A stretch of 64,000 bases of DNA from contig NC_068977.1 in NCBI RefSeq assembly GCF_016808095.1, forward strand, positions 10,352,479 to 10,416,478. The letters run 5' to 3'. Every line of letters starts with the position of its first letter. Positions within the stretch are counted from its first letter, which is position 1. Both the position numbers and the translations under genes were made by a program. The notes under the pieces were generated by a model that was given only the letters and a program-made list of their open reading frames with translations, was not told the origin of the DNA and did not search any database. This stretch comes from Vigna angularis. Lineage: Eukaryota > Streptophyta > Magnoliopsida > Fabales > Fabaceae. Positions 15,341 to 25,641 of this stretch are shown here, piece after piece.

Positions 15341-15593
15341 TGTAACGTCCCGACAAAAGCAAATGCATTTGGTGATATGAGTAGCCAAATCAATCTCTTT
15401 AAGCTATCCTTCAACTGTATAGTCCCATACCTATACAGTCTCCAGATCCCTCTCATTCCGGTGTATGCTCGATTCGTCCATGTGCCCCTTCCACTGGAAG
15501 CCTGCCAGGAGCCGCTTATTGTCAGTGCTCCCCGCACTTCGTGCTCCCTGCACCGGCGTCACTCCCCGCCCTCGTCAGTGCCCGGATGTCACA
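15341..15593 (-). mobile_element. Short LTR-like fragment (253 bp)
   Basis: GC-richer than its surroundings. Read on the minus strand it starts TGTGACATCC and ends GGGACGTTACA, the TG...CA form of an LTR. No clean target duplication is present (TAGCA versus TGCAT) and there is no internal domain. It is probably a solo or remnant LTR of another Ty3/gypsy family. Confidence 0.45.
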
Positions 15594-15597
15594 TGCA

Positions 15598-16193
15598 TGT
15601 AACATCCCAAAATACAGTAATAACCATAAATTAGAATTAATTACATTTAACAGTTAAACAATGCAGTCTTACACTATAATTAAACTTCCAAAGCCGAACG
15701 ACTTAAGTACAGGGTTAAATACAAACACAACAGTATTGAAAAGTTCAGAGACGAACGATTTTACAAAATCAAGCAACCGAACGTTAAATATTAAAACTAA
15801 ACGGCTAACAACTACAAGTGTAACGAGCGCTCTAGGGCTCGGCTTTAACTTCCACTTCAACCAGATTAGCATCTTCCAAATTTTCTTCTTCCAGCATTTC
15901 TTCTAGTATCGCACCTCCATCTGCTCACATCCACACGGATGATCATCGCAAAGACAAGACGGACATACAAGGACGAGAGACAACATAAGGAAAACGAAGG
16001 GTAAGCTTATGCAATTTAATTCATACATCAAGATATAAAATAAGCATTCACAATACACATCAACACATAGTTCCATATATATATAACATCATACGAAATC
16101 TATTACTAGACAGACGTCCGGACTGTATGAATCTGTGTAGCTACAGACGTCCTTGTACCCGAGTGATGTAGTAACTAGGATACACTCAACAGC
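15598..16193 (-). mobile_element. Truncated LTR (3' end) of the solo-LTR family
   Basis: Begins TGTAACATCCC on the plus strand, the reverse complement of the family's GGGATGTTACA end. It matches 46999-47552 and 63529-64000 in order (CATCTGCTCACATCCACACG, GGATGATCATCGC, GGTAAGCTTATG, CTGTATGAATCTGTGTAGC). It stops abruptly at 16193, where the Ogre palindrome starts. The missing remainder is not found on the far side of the palindrome. Confidence 0.8.
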
Positions 16194-16476
16194 TATATTT
16201 TTTATTTTAAGGGAAAGTTAAACATTTTGAAAACCACCTCATATTCGTGTATTTAATTAAAGGTACTGCCTTAAGGCAGGCGTCGTAGGGTGTTAATACC
16301 TTCCCTATACGTAACCGACTCCCGAGCTTAGAATCTGGTTCTTGTAGACCATGCCTTATCATTTTATGGTTTTCCCGTAGTTTTCCAGAATAAACTATGG
16401 TGGCGACTCCAAATCTCTTTCCGATACCACGTTTCTTTGGATCGTCGTCCCGTCGTGATTTTCCGGTTGCGACAGA

Positions 16477-16494
16477 TGGCGACTCCACTTGGGA
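16477..16494 (+). other. Ogre primer binding site (tRNA-Arg type), left arm
   Basis: TGGCGACTCCACTTGGGA lies two bases after the LTR end (...GCGACA at 16474). It fits the complement of a plant tRNA-Arg 3' end, the primer known for Ogre elements. One base in the middle departs from the usual run of Gs. Confidence 0.75.
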
Positions 16495-17210
16495 GATATC
16501 TTCTTAGAGAGTCGAGCCATTTAATTAGATGCGCGAATTCGATGTGGTTTTGCTTTGTGTCTTTCTTTCCCTTTTCTCTATCTATGCTTGATATTTGGAA
16601 TAACTGCAATAACTGTTGAATATTGAACCCTGGGGTAAACAATATGTTTATATCTGCTTGGGAATTTTTCTGGTTGTTTTGCAGGTGAGGGTTTGGATGT
16701 GCATGATGTTCTCCCTTCACACACACACTTTTGGCATATCATGAGTGAGGCCCTATACCCGGGTCTGAGGGTAACTTAGAATTAGAGGAGTTGTGTAGCG
16801 GTGTCACTCTGGGATGTACTTCCTGTTTGGCTATCGTGAGAACTCCAGCTAGAGTCTGTTCTCTTCATATGTGTTTCCACACCTAGTTGATTACTCGACT
16901 GTTGTGGAGATGCTATGAAGGGGACCATAGCTCTAGTAACCTTTGACCTTTAGGTTCAGGGAACCATCCTTGTGAGATTGCATATACTTGACCTTGAACT
17001 CAAAACAGTGAACCTTTGTTAAGGCACGATGGGAGGAATATGTACTTCTGTAATCCTCGCGCTGTTCGTTTTTTAATGATATTACATTTCATACCATGCA
17101 TGTGCTTTGTTTCGTCATGTTGTTTTATTATCATGCATCATATTCATACATCATTTAGTAACGTGTTAATTTTAAAGGAAATTACGGGTACCTACTTGAC
17201 TTCATACGAG

Positions 17211-19230
17211 ATGGATGTTGACACAAGGTCCGATGCTACACGGCACACCGACTCTTCCGATTTAAGAAAAAAGTATAGTCTAAGGACCCATGTTGAAAAT
17301 TTGACCGGGCTGATAAACTTAGGCAAAAGGCTTAAGACTATAAAGAGAGAAACCTTTCAGAGAAGATATGGAAATTTGTTGAATTTAATGGAGGTTGAAG
17401 TACAAATGCCTGCTATCACAGCCTTGGCACAATATTATGATTCTCCGCTTCGATGTTTCACATTTCAAGACTTTCAGTTGGCGCCAACTATAGAGGAGTT
17501 CGAGCATTTCTTGGGTTTGCCACTGGAGGGCACCACTCCCTATCAACATTTAGAGCATCATGCCTCTATACCCACCATTGCTGCCATCATGAAACTACAT
17601 CCCAAGGAGCTTGAAGATAGGATGATGATGAGGAATCAATTGCATGGGTTATCACAGGGATATCTAGAGCAGTATTTACATCACCTGGATGATAAAGAGG
17701 ATTGGGAAACTTTCATGGATGTATTAGCCCTCACCATATATGGCATTGTCTTGTTTCCCAAAATAGAAGAATTCGTGGATTACACCGCAATAGACGTCTT
17801 CGTGGCGAGTAAAACCAGATCGGAGAATCCTGTAACAACAGTTCTTGCGGATGTTTATGGGACCTTGAGTTTTTGCCAGGAGAGAAAGGGAAAGAAGATT
17901 CTTTGTTGTTTACCGGCGTTGTATACATGGATGACAGCGCGCATGTTTAAGGAGATGGTCGACGTCAAGAGTCTATCGGAAACTTTGTCACACCAAAGGC
18001 TCAAAGGAAAGGGAGGAAACGATTGGGCCCGATTCCTTGCTGGCTTGAGCGAAAGAAGTATAAAATGGTGCCTTCCTTGGCTCGGAAATAAACGGGCTAT
18101 ACAACATTGTGGTAGCTTTCCTAATGTGCCTCTCATAGGGGCCCGGTACTGTGTCAATTACAACCCCCTTTTGGTGCAAAGACAATTCGGGCATTCCATG
18201 AGAGGGGCACCTTCATCAGATTACCTTGCTACCCTGTTCATTTATTACGAAGACGGACATTTCATCGAACCGTTAAGAAAGGTTAAAAGCGCGTGGGAAA
18301 ATGTTGTTCGAGCAGAGAAGGACTTGAGGGATGGAGTAGTGGATAGCAGGGTTAGTTATCACACCTGGATTCTGGAGAGAGTGAAAGTAGTCAAGTTGTC
18401 TTTCAAGCCAATCAAGGATCAATCAGCTAGTGAAGGACCATCCCAAGCCCCAGAAAGTGAAGAGGTGCAACAATTGAAGGCTGAGATGAAAAAAATTGAA
18501 GGTGAGGAATGCTAGGTTGGAAAACGAATTACAAAGGGCGCGTAGTGATCTTGTGGATATGAGAAATGATAATGAAGAAAAGTCGCAGGCTTATGATAGC
18601 ATTGTCAAAAGCCAGAAGGCTGAGAGGGATTATACATTTCGAGTGAGACAGGATCTAGCGGCCGCGAGTAAGGAATTATCCATGAGGGAAAATGAGAAGA
18701 AGGTGGTTTTAGAAGAGGGCAGGCAGTGGAAACAACTCTATGAGGAAGTCAAGAGGGATAAAAGGGAAGCCCTAAAAAGACTAAGAGAAGCGCAGGTCCA
18801 AGTACAAGAAGTGGGGCATCAAATGAAGGAGATGGCTACATCATTTGAGGCAGAGTTGAATCAGGAGCACTGGAAGTTGGCGAAGGCCGAAAAGGAGTAC
18901 CGGGCCATGTTAAAGCAAATGGAGGATTACATCGAGGAGCAGGAGGAGCGATGGAGGTCGATGGAATTTGAAGAAAGGCATCAGGCCTTGATAAAGCAAA
19001 TGAAAGAGCACATCGCAGAGCAAGAAATGGCTGTAAAGCACTAGAAGGAAAGCTTCTCTCAGTTGGCTGCTTTGGCAAATGGGGCAATTGAAGACATCCC
19101 CAGGATGGTGTCGAATGCTGAAGCAAGTACTCATTTTCGTAACTCACCAACGGAGATAGAATTGTTTATTAATCATTGTAAATGGTTGGTGGGAGAGATG
19201 AAATCTTTCATTGCCCGGGCACGGGATTGA
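17211..19230 (+). pseudogene. Ogre ORF1 (DUF7745-like), left copy, disabled
   Basis: ORF1 of Ogre elements encodes a protein of unknown function related to plant mobile-domain-like DUF7745 proteins. The first frame runs from the Met at 17211 (MDVDTRSD) to 18515, about 435 codons, with a globular domain (for example FEHFLGLPLEGTTPYQHL and GARYCVNYNPLLVQRQFGHS). A run of seven A after ATG near 18490 shifts the frame. The second frame (from about 18496) is a long coiled coil rich in Glu, Lys, Arg and Gln, broken by TAG at 19042-19044, and then reads on to TGA at 19230. The same one-base shift and the same TAG occur in the right copy, so they predate the duplication. Reading from 17016 adds an implausible hydrophobic leader; I prefer 17211. 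Confidence 0.82.
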
Positions 19231-19505
19231 TGTACATCAGAATTGCTTGTTTTGTTCCTTAGACGATGTAATGGATCAAATTTTCTTTAAATGAAAGATA
19301 AGGGATGTTTGTCTGGTATCGGCTTGTGTTAATTTTCCATCAGTATTGTCATCGTCATCCTGTGATTTCCACTTATCACTAGCATTCATCATGTTTTGCA
19401 TTTTTCATCTTTATCTAATCTAATAAAAATAATCATTAGTACAAGTGAGAAGCCACGACAAAACTTCCACGACATCCTTACAGGACCCAAGCTAATTCAA
19501 GAATT

Positions 19506-20613
19506 ATGGAAGATTGGGAGGAAGCACACGAAGTTGTCAAAGCCGATATCAGTCAGCTGAAGGACCAGATAGGTCAGATCCTTACGGCTCTAGAATCTCT
19601 TAAGACTACGGGAGAATCCTCGTCAACAAGAATCGAAGTGAATACCCCCCCTTATCCCCCAAAGTTTAACGCTTTGAGCCCATCGATTTCGTTCCCGATG
19701 TATGGCCTACCCCCAGGATATACTCCCCCTATGGGAGATTACTCGGAAGCGGAAGATGCGTCTTTCTCTTTCCCCCAAATCATCAATGTACCGCCCATCG
19801 GTACTCAGGGCCCTGTCCTAGTTTCGACACCCATGACAGGTGTAACTACGAATGAATCGACCGCAGTTGAAGGAATGCGGGTAACTGTAATGGCACACGT
19901 AATGGTCAAGGAGGATCCTTCAGCCGGGGGCGCGCCACATACCACAGTGATTAGGGGGATCGATAGCTTCATTGGAACTAAGAATAAGTTGGAAATTCTG
20001 GAAGAAAGGCTTAGAGCTATAGAAGGAGTCGAAAGCTATGGGTTTGGAGATGTGGCCAGATTGAGTTTGGTTCCAGGCTTGAAAATCCAGCCTAAGTTCA
20101 AGGCGCCGGAGTTTGAAAAATATAGGGGTAACACTTGCCCTAAAAGCCATGTGACCATGTAGTGCAGAAAGATGGTTGCGTATGCTCATGATGAGGAGCT
20201 ACTCATTCACGTTTTTCAGGAAAGTTTGGCCGGGGTGGCATTAAACTGGTATACCCATTTGGAGCTGACTCGAATTCGTTGTTGGGCGGACTTGGCTGAT
20301 GCTTTTGTGAAACAGTACATATACAATACACATGTTGCGCCAGATCGCTTACAGCTGCAAAACATGTCAAAGAAAGACAACGAAACTTTTAAGGAGTATG
20401 CTCAACGGTGGAGGGAATTGGCTGCACAGGTTGAGCCACCTTTGTATGATAGAGAAATGGTGGCAATGTTTGTAAATACGCTCCAACCACCATTTTATGA
20501 ACATATGGTGGGAAATGTATCTTCAAATTTTGCTGATATCATCGTGATAGGCGAACGAATAGAGATCGGGTTGAAAAATGGGAAGATTGCATATGGCTCG
20601 TCGGTGGTTGCAA
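19506..20613 (+). pseudogene. Ogre gag fragment, left copy
   Basis: Starts MEDWEEAHEVVKADISQLKD, followed by a Pro-rich stretch (PPYPPKFNALSPSISFPMYG) and the retrotransposon gag core (QESLAGVALNWYTHLEL, WADLADAFVKQYIYN, FKEYAQRWRELAAQV). An in-frame TAG at 20159-20161 interrupts the conserved segment before CRKM; the right copy has it too. The frame ends at the palindrome centre, before any zinc knuckle or protease. Gag would form the particle in an intact element; this copy cannot. Confidence 0.85.
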
Positions 20614-20655
20614 ATTCCAAACACCGACGAGCCACCGACTTGAAAAATGGGAAGG
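20614..20655. other. 42-bp spacer at the centre of the inverted repeat
   Basis: The two arms are complementary up to 20613/20656 (x pairs with 41269-x). The spacer is not unique: it contains an inverted copy of CTCGTCGGTG and a direct copy of TTGAAAAATGGGAAG, both present a few bases away in the left arm. Mismatches between arms cluster in the last about 45 bases on each side. Confidence 0.85.
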
Positions 20656-21763
20656 TTGCAACCACCGACGAGCCATATCCAATCTTCCCATTTAGCAACC
20701 TGATCTCTATTCGTTCGCCTATCACGATGATATCAGCAAAATTTGAAGATACATTTCCCACCATATGTTCATAAAATGGTGGTTGGAGCGTATTTACAAA
20801 CATTGCCACCATTTCTCTATCATACAAAGGTGGCTCAACCTGTGCAGCCAATTCCCTCCACCGTTGAGCATACTCCTTAAAAGTTTCGTTGTCTTTCTTT
20901 GACATGTTTTGCAGCTGTAAGCGATCTGGCGCACCATGTGTATTGTATATGTACTGTTTCACAAAAGCATCAGCCAAGTCCGCCCAACAACGAATTCGAG
21001 TCAGCTCCAAATGGGTATACCAGTTTAATGCCACCCCGGCCAAACTTTCCTGAAAAACGTGAATGAGTAGCTCCTCATCATGAGCATACGCAACCATCTT
21101 TCTGCACTACATGGTCACATGGCTTTTAGGGCAAGTGTTACCCCTATATTTTTCAAACTCCGGCGCCTTGAACTTAGGCTGGATTTTCAAGCCTGGAACC
21201 AAACTCAATCTGGCCACATCTCCAAACCCATAGCTTTCGACTCCTTCTATAGCTCTAAGCCTTTCTTCCAGAATTTCCAACTTATTCTTAGTTCCAATGA
21301 AGCTATCGATCCCCCTAATCACTGTGGTATGTGGCGCGCCCCCGGCTGAAGGATCCTCCTTGACCATTACGTGTGCCATTACAGTTACCCGCATTCCTTC
21401 AACTGCGGTCGATTCATTCGTAGTTACACCTGTCATGGGTGTCGAAACTAGGACAGGGCCCTGAGTACCGATGGGCGGTACATTGATGATTTGGGGGAAA
21501 GAGAAAGACGCATCTTCCGCTTCCGAGTAATCTCCCATAGGGGGAGTATATCCTGGGGGTAGGCCATACATCGGGAACGAAATCGATGGGCTCAAAGCGT
21601 TAAACTTTGGGGGATAAGGGGGGGTATTCACTTCGATTCTTGTTGACGAGGATTCTCCCGTAGTCTTAAGAGATTCTAGAGCCGTAAGGATCTGACCTAT
21701 CTGGTCCTTCAGCTGACTGATATCGGCTTTGACAACTTCGTGTGCTTCCTCCCAATCTTCCAT
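20656..21763 (-). pseudogene. Ogre gag fragment, right copy
   Basis: Mirror of the left gag fragment, starting at 21763, with the same TAG in the conserved segment (21108-21110) and the same truncation at the centre. One difference seen is NTHGAPD here versus NTHVAPD on the left. Confidence 0.84.
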
Positions 21764-22038
21764 AATTCTTGAATTAGCTTGGGTCCTGTAAGGATGTCGT
21801 GGAAGTTTTGTCGTGGCTTCTCACTTGTACTAATGATTATTTTTATTAGATTAGATAAAGATGAAAAATGCAAAACATGATGAATGCTAGTGATAAGTGG
21901 AAATCACAGGATGACGATGACAATACTGATGGAAAATTAACACAAGCCGATACCAGACAAACATCCCTTATCTTTCATTTAAAGAAAATTTGATCCATTA
22001 CATCGTCTAAGGAACAAAACAAGCAATTCTGATGTACA

Positions 22039-22643
22039 TCAATCCCGTGCCCGGGCAATGAAAGATTTCATCTCTCCCACCAACCATTTACAATGATTAA
22101 TAAACAATTCTATCTCCGTTGGTGAGTTACGAAAATGAGTACTTGCTTCAGCATTCGACACCATCCTGGGGATGTCTTCAATTGCCCCATTTGCCAAAGC
22201 AGCCAACTGAGAGAAGCTTTCCTTCTAGTGCTTTACAGCCATTTCTTGCTCTGCGATGTGCTCTTTCATTTGCTTTATCAAGGCCTGATGCCTTTCTTCA
22301 AATTCCATCGACCTCCATCGCTCCTCCTGCTCCTCGATGTAATCCTCCATTTGCTTTAACATGGCCCGGTACTCCTTTTCGGCCTTCGCCAACTTCCAGT
22401 GCTCCTGATTCAACTCTGCCTCAAATGATGTAGCCATCTCCTTCATTTGATGCCCCACTTCTTGTACTTGGACCTGCGCTTCTCTTAGTCTTTTTAGGGC
22501 TTCCCTTTTATCCCTCTTGACTTCCTCATAGAGTTGTTTCCACTGCCTGCCCTCTTCTAAAACCACCTTCTTCTCATTTTCCCTCAAGGATAATTCCTTA
22601 CTCGCGGCCGCTAGATCCTGTCTCACTCGAAATGTATAATCCC
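22039..22643 (-). pseudogene. Ogre ORF1 right copy, C-terminal coiled-coil part
   Basis: Continuation of ORF1 after interruption by element A. It carries the coiled coil up to the shared TAG (22225-22227) and the tail to 22039. The junction with element A is at the target duplication ATCCC (22639-22643). Confidence 0.82.
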
Positions 22644-23448
22644 TGATAGCGTCCTCCTCGAGCTAGGTTGGGCCAAAGCACGAAGATGAAGCTATGGAGG
22701 TGGAATTTGTGCGGAAGCGATGGATATGGTGGTGGGCTCACAATTTTGGTGATGTTTTTGGTGAGTATTTGTGGTAGGATGGAGGTGTTTGATGGATCTC
22801 CGGAGAGGTTGGGCCAACTCTAGAGAAGGGTGGTTAGAGGGACCTCATGGGATGCTCTAGCCTTGACTTGAGACAAGATATGTTTGCACACATTTTGGCA
22901 TAATAACATTCAAATTCATCAAGTGATTTTACAAGGAAGGAGACCCTTCTATTTATAGAGAAAGGTGTCTCCTAAGTAGACAAGAAACCCTAAAAACTAT
23001 CCACTCTTAAAGAGACATGTGACAATCCTCTTTTACAAAGTTTCTCCACTCTTAGAGTGCCATGTGGCAATCCACTTTTGTAGAGTCTTCTCCACTCATG
23101 TGGTAATCCACTTTTGCAAAGTTCCTCCACTCTTAAAGTGCCATGTGACAATCCACTTTTGCAAGAGCTTTCCACTCTTAGAGTGACATGTGGCAATCCA
23201 CTTTAGGAAGAGTTTCTCCACTTGGAAAGTGACACATGGCCACTTCCTTTTTAAGAAGTGTCTTCACTAAGAGCTTGCCATGTGGCCATCATGTCCCATG
23301 GTGGGACACACTCTTTAAAAATAAGATTACAAACCATACAATACTTAGCCCTTAATACAAGGCCTAAAATTAAATACTATACTATTTGACCCTTAATACA
23401 AGGTCTAAAATACACACAATTTTACCATGGCTAGGGCATATGCCATCA
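22644..23448 (-). repeat. Element A 3' LTR
   Basis: 805 bp, with TG..CA ends. It contains about six degenerate 40-46-bp tandem units (22997-23245) built on CCACTCTTAGAGTGCCATGTGGCAATCCACTTTTG; the small open frame there is only a translation of the repeat. (Shown here as a unit description; single units vary.). Confidence 0.88.
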
Positions 23449-23531
23449 TACCCTCCCTCTTAAAAAGGATTTGTCCTCAAATCTTTAAGTTTCTTCAAAA
23501 ACCCTCTTCTTCATATTGATCAACTTATGTA

Positions 23532-24377
23532 TCAACAAAACCCTCCGGGGTCAAATAACTTTCTGCAAAAAACAAGAGATAAAGTAAGTGTTATTAGAAT
23601 AATCAACCCAATTATGTATTTTCCCTTTAAGTCCCGGCTTATCTTGTGTTGAATGCATATGCATTTGGAGTGACTTCCTTTTTTACCACCAAGTCTCATT
23701 TGGTCTTGTCTTTCCAATCTACTAAAGGAAGATGGAAAGAATACCCCTTTTGAATCTTCACACAAGCTTGTGGCCCTTAACATGAAGGCTCTTTTGTTGG
23801 GACACTCATTGGACATGTGTGTATTGCTTTGACACTCTGAACATTTGATTTTGTATATGTTAATGTCATCTCTTTCCTTTTCTCTCTTATTTTTCATTTG
23901 TACTTGGTCTATTTCAACTTGAGATGGTGTGAGAGGATGAAGTACAAAATTTCTATCTTTATGGTTGAAGGTTATCTCATTGGTACGACCATGATGTATG
24001 GTTTCCTTTTCAAAAAGCCAAGGCCTTCCTAACAAGATGTGACAAACTTCCATAGGTACTATGTCACATAGCACACTATCTTCATAATTCCCTATGGAAA
24101 ACTTAACCTTCACTTGTTGATTAACTATCATGTCTTCACCATCATTAAGCCATTGAAGTTTGTAAGGTTGGGGGTGAGGCAATATAGTTAAGGCTAACTT
24201 TTCAACCAACCTAGTGCTACAACAATTGCAACATGAGCCACTATCCACAATAAGAGAACACGTGTTTTCTAAAACTTGACATCTTGTATGAAAGATGTTC
24301 TCTCTTTGGGTTTGGACTTGGGGACTAGGTTGATTCTTCAAAACTCTTCTCATCATGAGGAGATCTCCCTCGCATGG
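23532..24377 (-). CDS. Element A gag-pro C-terminal part: retropepsin plus second zinc knuckle
   Basis: Follows gag after excision of element B. Visible are the aspartic protease active-site region SLIVDSGSCCNCCSTRLVE (DSG in place of the usual DTG) and the second protease strand ILLGRPWLF. About 60 residues later comes a further CCHC motif, CSECQSNTHMSNECP. The frame then runs to a stop at 23532 with a hydrophobic tail (IGLIILITLTLSLVF). There is no reverse transcriptase, RNase H or integrase between this stop and the LTR, only about 80 bases. The start at 24356 is an internal Met, not a real start. Confidence 0.8.
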   Translation of the reverse strand, partial: PCEGDLLMMRRVLKNQPSPQVQTQRENIFHTRCQVLENTCSLIVDSGSCCNCCSTRLVEKLALTILPHPQPYKLQWLNDGEDMIVNQQVKVKFSIGNYEDSVLCDIVPMEVCHILLGRPWLFEKETIHHGRTNEITFNHKDRNFVLHPLTPSQVEIDQVQMKNKREKERDDINIYKIKCSECQSNTHMSNECPNKRAFMLRATSLCEDSKGVFFPSSFSRLERQDQMRLGGKKGSHSKCICIQHKISRDLKGKYIIGLIILITLTLSLVFCRKLFDPGGFC

Positions 24378-25641
24378 TGTTGAGGCTTCGGCAAGTGTAC
24401 CGAATCGTTCAAGTAATAAACCGGTAAGACCGGGTATCGTTTTCCCAAGAGACTCGTAATACTAGAGAATTGTGCGATTAACAACTCATATAGACTCAAG
24501 AACAACTCATCATTTAAGAATATGTGCAAAAAGATAAATTGATACATAATTACAAGGTTGGACTTTGGTATTGAAGGCACTTGGAAATGGAAAAGACTAG
24601 AAATGGTATGAAATGACATTGCTAAGGCTAGTTTTCACCAATGCACTCTTGTGTATAACCACTTTCATCTCCTCTCTATCAATTTACTAAAGTCAATCCA
24701 CTAAAACACTCTAGCCTCAATCCCTTAAGTGAAAGAGCCTAGGTTTTCCCTATTAAACTCCAATTCCTTGGACAATCTAACAAGCAAACCCGCATTAAAG
24801 AGCTAGGATCTTAAGACAACATGTGAATCATCTTCCATCCCTAGAATCAATGACCACAAGGACTCTTGTTTCAGTTCTAGGTTCCATCTTACGTCCCCAT
24901 AATCCATGAAACCCCAAATTCAAGTCATGAACATTCCTATTACATGCAAGCTTTAAGATTGGAAACAAGAATACTAGCAATTGATAGAAAAGGCATATAT
25001 ATAATCAAATCAATCATCCATTACACAAGAATCCATAGGCTACAACAATCCCTAACAAAACGAATCTGGTTCTCCACTTCCATGGAGAACCCTAAAGCTT
25101 ACAAAGTGGAAGATGGAAGAAGAAGGAGACCCAAAGGTAGAGAAGTAGAGGAACCCAGCAGCTCCTCACGCCCTCCATGAGCTCCAGTAGAAGAATCGGA
25201 CCTCCAAAGAACCAAAGACCCCAAGCCCTTCGCGTTCCAGGGTTAAATAAAGTGTTTCTGCCACATCAGCAAAAAGTCGCGCCCGGCGGCCCGACAGACC
25301 GGCGCCCGGCGCGCCATGGGTCAGCTACCTCACGCCCGGCGCCGCCCAGGTCAGTAGGCGCCCGGCGTGAGTCTCTGCAGCAGCATTGTGTTTTCTTCTA
25401 TTTTGTGCAGATCTGCTTGCTTCTGTGGTTAGTTCAGCTTTATACTTTTCGTGGAGGTTCTTCCAATCATTGTATTACTACAAAATAAAGGGATTATAGA
25501 TGAAATCTCATCAATATAGCCTAAAACACATTTATTCATGAAACTAAGATAAAAGAGGGGATTTAGCGAGTTACAAGCTAGAAAGGAGTTGATTTTGCTC
25601 TTAAATTCATGCTTAGATAATGGTAAGAATTAGCATTATCA
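24378..25641 (-). repeat. Element B 3' LTR
   Basis: 1,264 bp. It contains a GC-rich block with repeated GCGCCCGGCG-type motifs (25278-25370). Confidence 0.9.

Larger units (their letters stand above)
16194..20613 (+). mobile_element. Ogre-type retrotransposon 5' half, left arm of palindrome
   Basis: Contains in order the last 281 bp of an Ogre LTR (16194-16474), a tRNA-Arg primer binding site, the extra ORF1 and most of gag, then ends at the palindrome centre. It pairs base for base with 20656-22643 plus 33589-36020 on the opposite strand. At least five substitutions were noticed between arms outside the centre. The LTR is cut at 16194, so this arm lacks a 5' boundary. Presence of ORF1 upstream of gag and the tRNA-Arg site identify the Tat/Ogre lineage of Ty3/gypsy. 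No protease, reverse transcriptase, RNase H or integrase is present in either arm. Confidence 0.88.

Noticed and set aside
17731..18194. Minus-strand frames opposite Ogre ORF1 (and their mirror at 34020-34483)
   Set aside because: Antisense shadows of ORF1, present in both arms only because the arms are copies.
22990..23196. 68-codon frame with repeated GTLRVE-type units, also at 33125-33331
   Set aside because: It is a translation of tandem units in the element A LTRs.
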